DNA from: Flavobacteriales bacterium
Lineage (GTDB): Bacteria > Bacteroidota > Bacteroidia > Flavobacteriales > BACL11
Direction: 5' to 3'
NCBI GenBank assembly: GCA_002696275.1
Contig: NZRO01000025.1
Coordinates: 65,977 to 108,669, forward strand
DNA: 42,693 nt
The position numbers and the translations under genes were made by a program. Every line of letters begins with the position of its first letter. Within the stretch, counting starts at the first letter, position 1. This document shows positions 33,723 to 41,456 of this stretch, piece by piece. The notes under the pieces are model-generated. The model ran no database searches. It saw only the letters and a program-made list of their open reading frames with translations, and was not told the DNA's origin.

Positions 33723-34622
33723 ATGCCAAAATTTATTTCAAATAACAACACACCCCATGCAGCCCCAACAATTATAAGTTTATCTTTGGTTTTATTTGTA
33801 GTTGGTTTGCTGGCTTTTGTTTTAATAAATGCTGATAAGGTGTCAAATAAAATGAAGGAAAGTATTGTTTTTACTATAATGTTGAAAAATAATGCGGATA
33901 GTATTGATTATGAGAGAGTCCTTAATCAGAGGGAAGAATTTAAAAATTACTTGGAAAATACTCCATTCTTTAAAAAAGTGACATTTAAACATAAAGACAG
34001 CGCTTTTTCAGAACTTAAAGAAGAATTAGGAGAAGACTTTTCTTCTGTACTAGAAAGCAATCCATTATTAGACTCCTATGATGCTTATGTAAATGCAGAA
34101 TTTGTTTCCTCAAATGGGTTAGAAGAAATAGAAGAGTTTATTCATAATTACAAAGGATCTTCATTAGTTCAAGATATATTCTATCAAAAAAATCTAGTAG
34201 CGAAACTCAATGAAAATGTAAATAAAGTGAGTCTATTCCTTCTTTCTTTTTGTGTGATATTTTTTCTAATTTCCTTTACTCTAATTAATAACACTATACG
34301 ACTTGCTATTTATTCAAAACGATTATTAATACGAACAATGAGATTAGTTGGAGCAACAAATTTTTTCATACAAAAACCCTATTTATTAAGTAGTATCTAT
34401 CAAGGGTTTTTTAGTTCAACACTCGCTATTTTTATGTTGATTGCAAGTCTTGAAACCCTAAGAAAACAAATCCCCGGCTTAATACAAACAGAAAATGATT
34501 ATGTAGAATTGGGCTTTATGTTTGGACTATTACTTATTTTTGGAATTATTATTTCTTGGATATCTACATTTTTTGCCGTAAGGAGATATTTAAGTTTAAA
34601 TGAAAATGAACTTTATAATTAA
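33723..34622 (+). CDS. ftsX: Cell division ABC transporter permease FtsX
   Basis: Inner-membrane partner of FtsE that controls cell-wall hydrolases at division. The 299 residues have the FtsX layout: one N-terminal helix (about 18-37), an extracellular domain to about 165, then three helices (about 170-195, 225-245 and 262-285). MRLVGATNFFIQKPYL between helices 2 and 3 is a good family signature. ftsE is not adjacent. It starts a compact operon with DUF3098, uppP and truB. A one-mismatch -7 element (TATTTTAG, 33707-33714) precedes it by 8 nt. Confidence 0.9.
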   Translation: MPKFISNNNTPHAAPTIISLSLVLFVVGLLAFVLINADKVSNKMKESIVFTIMLKNNADSIDYERVLNQREEFKNYLENTPFFKKVTFKHKDSAFSELKEELGEDFSSVLESNPLLDSYDAYVNAEFVSSNGLEEIEEFIHNYKGSSLVQDIFYQKNLVAKLNENVNKVSLFLLSFCVIFFLISFTLINNTIRLAIYSKRLLIRTMRLVGATNFFIQKPYLLSSIYQGFFSSTLAIFMLIASLETLRKQIPGLIQTENDYVELGFMFGLLLIFGIIISWISTFFAVRRYLSLNENELYN

Positions 34623-34626
34623 AACT

Positions 34627-34866
34627 ATGAAAGAATATAACAATAATTCAAAATTTGCCTTTTCTAAAAAAAACTATATCCTTTTAGGTGTTGGTGTTTT
34701 ATTTATAGTTATTGGGTTATTTTTAATGCAGGGGGGAGGGTCAGAAAACCCTTCTGATTTTAACGAGGAAATATTTAGTTTTCAAAGAATAACACTCGCT
34801 CCATTAATAATTGTATCAGGATTTATCATCAATGTGTTCGCAATACTTTATTCTGCAAAGAAATAG
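34627..34866 (+). CDS. DUF3098 small membrane protein
   Basis: Uncharacterised two-helix membrane protein of 79 residues, matching the Bacteroidota DUF3098 family. A FAFSKKNYILLGVGVLFIVIG first helix, an FSFQRITLAPLI link and a second helix VSGFIINVFAILY are visible. The ATG at 34627, 4 bp after the ftsX stop, fits better than the one at 34600, which would add nine residues inside ftsX. Position between ftsX and uppP suggests an envelope or division role, but none is known to me. Confidence 0.85.
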   Translation: MKEYNNNSKFAFSKKNYILLGVGVLFIVIGLFLMQGGGSENPSDFNEEIFSFQRITLAPLIIVSGFIINVFAILYSAKK

Positions 34867-34872
34867 TATTAA

Positions 34873-35667
34873 ATGGATATTTTACACGCTATAATTCTAG
34901 GTATAGTTCAAGGGCTTACTGAATTTTTACCAGTAAGTAGTAGTGGACATTTAGAGATTGCTAAAGTTTTACTTAATGATGAAAGTATTGGAAAGCAAAG
35001 CATGTTAATGACAGTGGTTCTTCATGGAGCTACAGCTTTAAGTACTATTTACATATTTTGGAAAGATATAAAAGATATTATTAAAGGTTTATTTTCTGCA
35101 GATAAAAACAAGGTTTCATTCTCGTTAAAAATAATTCTGTCCATGATTCCCTCGGTAATTGTTGGAGTAGTTTGGGAAAAACAAATAGAGACCTTATTTG
35201 GAGACAATCTGGAGCTTGTTGGCGCTATGCTAATTATAACCGCCCTATTATTATACTGTGCAGATAAAGCAAAATCAACTGATAAAAATGTAAGTTTCGT
35301 TCATTCTATAATAATTGGAATTTCACAAGCTATAGCTATTTTTCCAGGAATATCAAGATCTGGAGCAACTATCTCCACCTCCGTTATGTTGGGGGTTGAT
35401 AAAGAGAAATCAGCTCGTTTTTCGTTTCTTATGGTTGTGCCGTTAATTTTAGGAAAAATTCTAAAAGATATTTTATCAGGTGACATATCATTCACATCAA
35501 CTGAAAGTCTACCTCTGTTTTTTGGTTTTATTTCTGCGTTTTTTGTGGGATTATTTGCGTGTAAGTTGATGATAAAAATTGTAAAAAAAAGTAAGCTAAA
35601 ATACTTTGCGTTGTATTGTATCGTTGTTGGTGGTTCTATTATTTACTATTCCGTTTATAATGCTTAA
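34873..35667 (+). CDS. uppP: Undecaprenyl-diphosphatase
   Basis: Dephosphorylates undecaprenyl pyrophosphate to recycle the lipid carrier for peptidoglycan and glycan synthesis. The 264-residue membrane protein has both BacA/UppP motifs: GIVQGLTEFLPVSSSGH (about residues 9-25) and ISQAIAIFPGISRSGATIS (about 149-167) with the catalytic Glu, Ser and Arg residues. Six to eight helices are visible. It is 6 bp after DUF3098 and overlaps truB by 8 bp. Confidence 0.96.
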   Translation: MDILHAIILGIVQGLTEFLPVSSSGHLEIAKVLLNDESIGKQSMLMTVVLHGATALSTIYIFWKDIKDIIKGLFSADKNKVSFSLKIILSMIPSVIVGVVWEKQIETLFGDNLELVGAMLIITALLLYCADKAKSTDKNVSFVHSIIIGISQAIAIFPGISRSGATISTSVMLGVDKEKSARFSFLMVVPLILGKILKDILSGDISFTSTESLPLFFGFISAFFVGLFACKLMIKIVKKSKLKYFALYCIVVGGSIIYYSVYNA

Positions 35668-36373
35668 TGCTAATATAAACATAAGTTCAGAAACTAATTT
35701 TCATGAAGGGCAAGTTTTACTGTTTAACAAACCCTTAAGATGGTCCTCTTTTGACGTAGTTAAAAAAGTGAGAAACATCATTAAATCCTCGGGAAATATT
35801 AAAAAAATAAAGGTAGGACACGCTGGCACTCTTGATCCATTAGCAGATGGATTACTGATAATCTGCACTGGAAAATTTACAAAAAGAATAAAAGAGATTC
35901 AAGAACAAAAAAAAATCTATACTGGAGAAATAACTTTAGGAAAAACTACTGCTTCCTACGACAGGGAAACCGAAGTAAATGAAACTTTTGAAATATCGCA
36001 CATTACTAATGGGTTATTACTTGAAACATGTAAAAGATTTGAGGGGAAAATCATGCAGAAACCTCCTATTTTTTCAGCTCTAAAAAGAGAGGGAAAAAGA
36101 CTTTATCAACATGCTAGAGAGGGTGCTATAGTAGAAATAAAACCTAGAGAAGTTGAAATAGAAAAATTTGAAATCACCAATATAAATATTCCCAAGCTAA
36201 AATTCAGAGTTTCCTGTGGGAAAGGAACTTATATAAGATCTTTAGCTCATGATTTTGGTAGAGAACTAAAATCTGGAGCTTATTTAACCTGTTTAAGAAG
36301 AGAACAGATTGGTAATTTTAAGTTAGATGAAGCTTATAGTATTGACAAATTTCAAGAAAAAATTCTAAAATAA
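35660..36373 (+). CDS. truB: tRNA pseudouridine-55 synthase
   Basis: Converts U55 in the T loop of tRNAs to pseudouridine. The catalytic Asp59 is in HAGTLDPLADG, so unlike the RluB-like protein at 4.3-5.0 kb this enzyme looks active. KPLRWSSFDVV, KPPIFSALKREGKRLY and CGKGTYIRSLAHD are further TruB motifs. The ATG at 35660 gives 237 residues with an 8 bp overlap with uppP. An earlier ATG at 35606 would add 18 hydrophobic residues that are just uppP read in another frame. Confidence 0.95.
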   Translation: MLNANINISSETNFHEGQVLLFNKPLRWSSFDVVKKVRNIIKSSGNIKKIKVGHAGTLDPLADGLLIICTGKFTKRIKEIQEQKKIYTGEITLGKTTASYDRETEVNETFEISHITNGLLLETCKRFEGKIMQKPPIFSALKREGKRLYQHAREGAIVEIKPREVEIEKFEITNINIPKLKFRVSCGKGTYIRSLAHDFGRELKSGAYLTCLRREQIGNFKLDEAYSIDKFQEKILK

Positions 36374-36381
36374 CAAATTGC

Positions 36382-36412
36382 TTGACTTCTGCTTTTTGAC
36401 GCTGTATATTTG
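36382..36412 (+). promoter_or_regulatory. Promoter of queA-ispD
   Basis: TTG at 36382-36384, a 20 nt spacer and TATATTTG at 36405-36412 form one of the best -33/-7 matches in the window. The element ends 24 nt before the queA ATG. Confidence 0.65.
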
Positions 36413-36436
36413 CTGATTATTTTTAAATCCTAAAAA

Positions 36437-37495
36437 ATGAAATATAAATTATCTCACTTCAACTATGATTTGCCAAAAAAATTTATTCCACAGAACCCTA
36501 GCGAACAAAGGGATGAGTCGAAACTAATGGTCATTTATAAAAGCACTGGTAAAATAGAACACAAAAAATTTAAAGATTTACTAGAATACTTTAATGAAGA
36601 TGATGTTATGATTTTTAACAACACAAAAGTATTTCCCGCAAGAATGTATGGAAACAAGGAAAAAACTGGGGCAAGAATCGAAGTGTTTCTACTTAGAGAG
36701 TTAAATAGAGATAATAGATTATGGGATGTTCTTGTTGATCCCGCTAGAAAAATTAGAATTGGGAACAAACTATATTTTGGAGAGAATGATGAGTTGATAG
36801 CTGAAGTAATTGATAACACTACATCTAGAGGTAGAACCTTAAGATTTCTTTTTGATGGAACTCATGAAGAATTTCAAGAGACGCTTGATTTATTAGGACA
36901 AACACCACTTCCTAAATTTATTGACAGAGATCCTACTAGTAATGATGACGACAGGTATCAAACTATCTACGCAAAAGTAAAAGGGTCGGTTGCAGCTCCC
37001 ACGGCAGGTCTTCATTTTAGCAAACAACTAATGAAAAGAATGGAGATAAAAGGGGTAAACCTTGCTGAAGTCACGTTGCATGTTGGATTAGGAACATTTA
37101 GATCTATTGATGTTGAAGATCTATCTAAACATAAAATGGATTCGGAGGAAATAAACATATCAAGGGAAGCTTCAAATATAATAAATAGAGCTAAAGAATA
37201 TGAAAAGAAAATTTGTGCTGTAGGGACAACAGTAAATAGAACTATTGAAAGTTCTAACACAACAAATAATATGGTTATTCCGTTTACAGGTTGGACTAAT
37301 AAGTTTATATTTCCTCCTTATAATTTTAAAATTGCGAATTGTATGATATCAAACTTTCATTTACCAAAATCTACACTATTAATGCATGTTTGCTCATTTG
37401 GAGGTTACGAGTTAATAATGAAGGCTTACAAAGAAGCGATTAAGAAAAAATATAAATTCCATACTTTTGGAGACGCAATGTTAATCTTGCCTTAA
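36437..37495 (+). CDS. queA: S-adenosylmethionine:tRNA ribosyltransferase-isomerase
   Basis: Transfers and rearranges the ribose of S-adenosylmethionine onto preQ1 in tRNA, giving epoxyqueuosine at position 34. The 352-residue protein has the family start ([20 protein letters not shown]), [29 protein letters not shown] and [13 protein letters not shown]. The C-terminal [16 protein letters not shown] is also typical. ispD follows 1 bp later. Together with queD it shows that the genome probably makes queuosine. Confidence 0.96.
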   Translation: MKYKLSHFNYDLPKKFIPQNPSEQRDESKLMVIYKSTGKIEHKKFKDLLEYFNEDDVMIFNNTKVFPARMYGNKEKTGARIEVFLLRELNRDNRLWDVLVDPARKIRIGNKLYFGENDELIAEVIDNTTSRGRTLRFLFDGTHEEFQETLDLLGQTPLPKFIDRDPTSNDDDRYQTIYAKVKGSVAAPTAGLHFSKQLMKRMEIKGVNLAEVTLHVGLGTFRSIDVEDLSKHKMDSEEINISREASNIINRAKEYEKKICAVGTTVNRTIESSNTTNNMVIPFTGWTNKFIFPPYNFKIANCMISNFHLPKSTLLMHVCSFGGYELIMKAYKEAIKKKYKFHTFGDAMLILP

Positions 37496-37496
37496 C

Positions 37497-38150
37497 ATGA
37501 AGAAAGTAGCAGTAATTGTTGCCGGAGGAAGGGGGCTCCGAATGAATTCTAAAATACCCAAACAGTTTTTACAACTAAAAAACAAGCCAATTTTAATTCA
37601 TACTATTGAGAATTTTATTCATTTTGACGAGAGAGTTTTGGTGTTGCCAGAATCTCAAATTGGATATTGGAATGATTTATGCGTAACAAATAATTTCAAA
37701 ATATCACACAAAATTGTGGGGGGAGGCAGTACAAGGTTTCAATCTGTAAAAAATGCATTGGAGAAGGTAGACGACAATTCTATTGTAGCAATACACGATG
37801 GAGTTCGTCCTCTTATTTCCGAAAATTTAATAAACTCTTTAATTAAAGAAGTTGAAGCGGGAATTGGAGTAATTCCTGTTCTTCCTCTAACAGATTCTAT
37901 TAGAAAGGTAGAAGGGGAATATTCAAAAAACATGGACAGGAATAATGTGTTTACAGTTCAAACTCCTCAATGTTTTTTAAGTTCTGAAATAAAGGAGGCT
38001 TATTCTCAAGAATATTCAAATTCATTTACGGATGACGCCTCAGTTTTCGAAAATAATAAAGGGGTGATCAAAACTATTATCGGTGATGAAAAAAATCTAA
38101 AAATTACGACCGAAGAAGATTTAAAAATTTCCTCATGTCTTTTGCGCTAA
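37497..38150 (+). CDS. ispD: 2-C-methyl-D-erythritol 4-phosphate cytidylyltransferase
   Basis: Third step of the MEP isoprenoid pathway, joining CTP to methylerythritol phosphate. The nucleotidyltransferase N-terminus VAVIVAGGRGLRMNSKIPKQF (about residues 4-24) carries the CTP-binding glycine loop and Lys. IHDGVRPLIS (about 98-107), TVQTPQCF and FTDDASVFE complete the signature. At 217 residues it is full length. It is coupled to queA. The isoprenoid products would feed the polyprenyl synthase at 40.5 kb. The next 61 bp (38151-38211) hold no clear terminator. Confidence 0.95.
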   Translation: MKKVAVIVAGGRGLRMNSKIPKQFLQLKNKPILIHTIENFIHFDERVLVLPESQIGYWNDLCVTNNFKISHKIVGGGSTRFQSVKNALEKVDDNSIVAIHDGVRPLISENLINSLIKEVEAGIGVIPVLPLTDSIRKVEGEYSKNMDRNNVFTVQTPQCFLSSEIKEAYSQEYSNSFTDDASVFENNKGVIKTIIGDEKNLKITTEEDLKISSCLLR

Positions 38151-38211
38151 ATACTGTCTAAAATAACACATGCAATATAATTCATTAAACCTTTCTCGAA
38201 AGAATAAAAAA

Positions 38212-39324
38212 TTACATTATTCTTTTAACTTCATGAAAGTTATTTATTAAATTCACCCCAGGAGTTTTTCCTTTCTCAAAAGTTCCTAAATGCTTAAAAC
38301 CTAAAGCTTCAGCTCCATTTTTACATGCGATTTTTAAAAGTGTATTTAAATCAAAATCTGTGTTTTCTTTAAGAACCTTGAGTTCCTCTAAAATGCAAAG
38401 GGAACTATTAGAAGCTAAACTATCCGTGCCAATGCAAAGTTTCTCTGCGTCAAAAATTGAGTAATCTGGTAAGCTGTTTTCGATATATAAATTCGCTTTA
38501 GGACAAGTGCACCAATAAACAGAGTAATTATTTTCTTTAGTCCATTCTACATCATCTATACTAGTAAATGTATTATGTACTAAAATTATTTTTGATTTTT
38601 TTGACATTTGTAGTAAAGAAGTTTGTAGCGCTGAAATTCCACTTTGATTTACCCTGCCAATTTTTTTTAAAAAATCATATAAATCCCCGTTCTTAATTCT
38701 AAATAATTCATCTTCAGATTTGGTTTCCTGATTATGAAGACACACTATTTCTCCCTTATTCTGTTCTTTTATTAATGAAAATAATTTTTGAGAAACCGAA
38801 TAAGTAGCGTGTGGCGCTATAGAATTTGGTTTAGGGCAATTTTTTAATAACTCTATTCCTTTATTAAAAGTGATTTCTGCTTCATGATTATTTAACGAGA
38901 ACAATTCCACAAATGTGTGGTACACTATTTCACTTTTTTTTTTAATAAAAAAAGAATGGTCTGTATTTGATATATCACCTACAGCAACTATACCATTTTT
39001 TCGCATTGTAGTATCTGCATCTATTATTGCTTTTTTTATATCTGATAATTCTACATTTCTTTTCTCTATCAGATTGGAAATAAAATCAGGAAGTCCTTTT
39101 TTCTTCGGGAGTAGGCCTTTTAGATGAGAAAGTTCTAAATGACAATGCGAATTTACAAAGCCAGGACATAAGATGCCCTCAAATATTTCTAATTTATCTT
39201 TTGGAGATTTTTTCCTACAGTTAAAAATGTTAACTATGCTTCCTTTTTCAGATATTTGTATCACCCCTTCTTTTATTGGGTTTATATGTAAGGGGAATAT
39301 ATAATTTGCTGATAAATACCTCAT
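38212..39324 (-). CDS. Amidohydrolase family metal-dependent hydrolase (deaminase-like)
   Basis: Cytoplasmic zinc or iron hydrolase of the chlorohydrolase/S-adenosylhomocysteine deaminase-type amidohydrolase group. Visible metal ligands and motifs are SHCHLELSHL (HxH, about residue 60), CLHNQET (His and Glu), APHATYSVS and the C-terminal GTDSLASN with the catalytic Asp. The substrate is unknown; deaminases acting on guanine, adenosine analogues or aminofutalosine belong here. The open frame extends to 39567, but that would overlap rlmN by 200 bp. A -7 element ends exactly 4 nt before the ATG at 39324, giving 370 residues starting MRYLSANYIF. Confidence 0.85.
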   Translation of the reverse strand: MRYLSANYIFPLHINPIKEGVIQISEKGSIVNIFNCRKKSPKDKLEIFEGILCPGFVNSHCHLELSHLKGLLPKKKGLPDFISNLIEKRNVELSDIKKAIIDADTTMRKNGIVAVGDISNTDHSFFIKKKSEIVYHTFVELFSLNNHEAEITFNKGIELLKNCPKPNSIAPHATYSVSQKLFSLIKEQNKGEIVCLHNQETKSEDELFRIKNGDLYDFLKKIGRVNQSGISALQTSLLQMSKKSKIILVHNTFTSIDDVEWTKENNYSVYWCTCPKANLYIENSLPDYSIFDAEKLCIGTDSLASNSSLCILEELKVLKENTDFDLNTLLKIACKNGAEALGFKHLGTFEKGKTPGVNLINNFHEVKRIM

Positions 39325-39328
39325 CTTA

Positions 39329-39336
39329 CAAAAGTA
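39329..39336 (-). promoter_or_regulatory. -7 element of the amidohydrolase gene
   Basis: TACTTTTG on the minus strand, then TAAG, then the ATG at 39324. The spacing equals that of tadA and the acyltransferase gene, and it decides the start codon. Confidence 0.55.
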
Positions 39337-39351
39337 AGGAAATTGAATTAC

Positions 39352-39359
39352 TATCTTTG
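39352..39359 (+). promoter_or_regulatory. -7 element of rlmN
   Basis: TATCTTTG ends 8 nt before the rlmN ATG at 39368, predicting a leader of only a few nucleotides. It is 15 bp from the divergent amidohydrolase -7 element. Confidence 0.55.
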
Positions 39360-39367
39360 CTGAAAAT

Positions 39368-40402
39368 ATGAAGAAAGATGTTAGAAATATTTCACAAGAG
39401 GAATTAGAACAATTTTTCGCTAATAATAACTTACAAAAGTTTAGATTAAAACAATTGAATGAATGGTTATGGAAAAAAGGAGCCAGTTCATTTGATGAGA
39501 TGAGCTCATTGTCAAAAGACTTGCGTGAATTGTTAAAAGGTTCCTTTGTTTTAAAATCTACCGTCATTGATCAAGAGTTCTTATCAAATGACGGGACTAT
39601 TAAGTACAGTATGAGACTTCATGACAATAAGTTTATTGAAGGGGTTTTAATTCCATCCAAAAAAAGAGTTACCGCATGTATTTCGTCTCAAATTGGTTGT
39701 AGTTTGGCATGCACTTTTTGTGCAACTGGAACATTAAAACTGAGTAGAAATCTTACTCCTGGTGAGATATTTGATCAAGTATATAAACTCAATCAAGAAT
39801 CTAAAAAAAAACATGGAAGAACTTTAACAAATATTGTTTTTATGGGTATGGGAGAACCATTACTTAATTATAATAATCTATTAAAAGCTATTGAAAAGAT
39901 TACTTCTGAAAACGGCATGGGTATTTCTCCAAAAAGAATTACTGTTTCTACAGCTGGACTCGCTAAGCAAGTAAAGAAACTTGCAGATGATGAAGTAAAA
40001 TTTAATCTAGCAATTTCATTACATTCTGCAGTAGATGAAATAAGATCAGATATAATGCCAATTAATAATTCTATTAATTTAGATGATTTGAAAGAGTCTG
40101 TTATCTACTTTTATGAAAAAACCAAAAGTAGAATAACTTATGAATATATTTTATTTAAAGATGTAAATGATGATTTAGATTCAGCTAGAATATTAGCTAA
40201 ATTTTGCAGTATCACTCCTTGTAAAGTAAATTTGATTGAATATAATAAAGTGGATGGTTTAAATTTTGAAAAATCTTCAAAAGAAAACACTGAAAATTTT
40301 ATTCAATTTTTAGAGGGAAGAAATATAATTGTAAACTTGAGAAGAAGTAAAGGAAAAGATATTGATGCCGCATGCGGACAATTAATAAATAAGCTAAGCT
40401 AA
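39368..40402 (+). CDS. rlmN: Dual-specificity RNA methyltransferase RlmN
   Basis: Radical SAM enzyme that methylates C2 of A2503 in 23S rRNA and A37 in some tRNAs. The 344-residue protein has the cluster motif C111-X3-C115-X2-C118 (CSLACTFCATG), the GMGEPLLNYNN segment, RITVSTAG and NLAISLH. The second-cysteine region near the C-terminus, AACGQL, holds the methyl-accepting Cys (about 337). It is divergent from the amidohydrolase gene with 43 bp between starts. Confidence 0.95.
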   Translation: MKKDVRNISQEELEQFFANNNLQKFRLKQLNEWLWKKGASSFDEMSSLSKDLRELLKGSFVLKSTVIDQEFLSNDGTIKYSMRLHDNKFIEGVLIPSKKRVTACISSQIGCSLACTFCATGTLKLSRNLTPGEIFDQVYKLNQESKKKHGRTLTNIVFMGMGEPLLNYNNLLKAIEKITSENGMGISPKRITVSTAGLAKQVKKLADDEVKFNLAISLHSAVDEIRSDIMPINNSINLDDLKESVIYFYEKTKSRITYEYILFKDVNDDLDSARILAKFCSITPCKVNLIEYNKVDGLNFEKSSKENTENFIQFLEGRNIIVNLRRSKGKDIDAACGQLINKLS

Positions 40403-40481
40403 TTTTTAAACAATTTTAATTTCAACAAATTTTCTGAGGTAAATATTTGTATATTCGCTTTGTCTATTTAATCCAGCATAA

Positions 40482-41456
40482 GTGAGTATAATTTCCGAGA
40501 TAAAACATCCTATTAAACAAGAAATGCAACTTTTTGAAAAAAAGTTTAAAAACTCTTTACAAAGCAAGGTGCCTCTTTTAGACAAAATAATGCACTATAT
40601 CATAAAACGGAAAGGAAAACAAATGAGACCTATGTTTGTGTTTTTGACCGCTAAAATGTTTGGTGAAATTACTGACAAAAGCTATAGAGCGGCAGCTTTA
40701 ATTGAACTTTTACACACCGCAACTCTAGTTCATGATGATGTTGTAGATGAAGCAAACTTTAGAAGGGGTTTCTTTTCGATAAATGCCCTTTGGAAAAACA
40801 AGATCGCTGTATTAGTTGGTGATTTTCTTCTATCTAAAGGACTTCTTTTATCTGTTGAAAATGAAGATTATGACCTTTTAAAAATAGTAAGTTCAGCTGT
40901 TAAGGATATGAGCGAGGGAGAGCTACTTCAAATCGAAAAAGCAAGAAAATTAGATATTGAAGAAAAAATATATTTTGATATTATCCGAAAAAAAACTGCT
41001 GTATTAATTTCTAGCTGTTGCTCATGTGGAGCAAGTTCGATGAACCAAGATAAAGATGAAATTGAAAAATTAAAACTTTTCGGGGAAAAAGTGGGAATTG
41101 CCTTTCAGATAAAAGATGACTTATTTGATTATACCCAAAGTTCACTAATTGGAAAGCCAACTGCAATTGATATAAGAGAACAAAAAATGACTCTACCTCT
41201 AATTTATACCCTTAATAAAGTTGACACTAGCATCAAAAACAAAATTATTAATACTGTGAAGAACTATCACAAGGATGATAAAAAAGTGGCAGAACTTATT
41301 AAATTAGTTATTGAAAATGGAGGGTTAGAATATTCTGAAAAAATAATGATTAATTATCAAAAAGAAGCTTTGGAAATTTTATTAGAATTTCCCAAAAACC
41401 AATATAGAGACGCTTTGGAAAAATTAGTAGATTATGTAATAAATAGAAAGAGATGA
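40482..41456 (+). CDS. Long-chain polyprenyl diphosphate synthase
   Basis: Class I trans-prenyltransferase that extends allylic diphosphates with isopentenyl diphosphate, probably for the menaquinone side chain. The 324 residues contain the first Asp-rich motif DDVVD (85-89, in LVHDDVVDEANFRRG) and the second, KDDLFDY, near residue 215. GKQMRPMFVFLTAK (about 45-58) binds diphosphate. The frame begins with GTG at 40482. A weak -7 element (TATATTCG, 40450-40457) lies 24 nt before it. The stop overlaps the dnaG start (ATGA). Chain length cannot be set from sequence. Confidence 0.9.
   Translation: MSIISEIKHPIKQEMQLFEKKFKNSLQSKVPLLDKIMHYIIKRKGKQMRPMFVFLTAKMFGEITDKSYRAAALIELLHTATLVHDDVVDEANFRRGFFSINALWKNKIAVLVGDFLLSKGLLLSVENEDYDLLKIVSSAVKDMSEGELLQIEKARKLDIEEKIYFDIIRKKTAVLISSCCSCGASSMNQDKDEIEKLKLFGEKVGIAFQIKDDLFDYTQSSLIGKPTAIDIREQKMTLPLIYTLNKVDTSIKNKIINTVKNYHKDDKKVAELIKLVIENGGLEYSEKIMINYQKEALEILLEFPKNQYRDALEKLVDYVINRKR

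Noticed and set aside
38151-38211. TTTCTCGAAAG between ispD and the amidohydrolase gene as a terminator
   Set aside because: The stem is only four to five weak pairs with no T tract, too weak to support.
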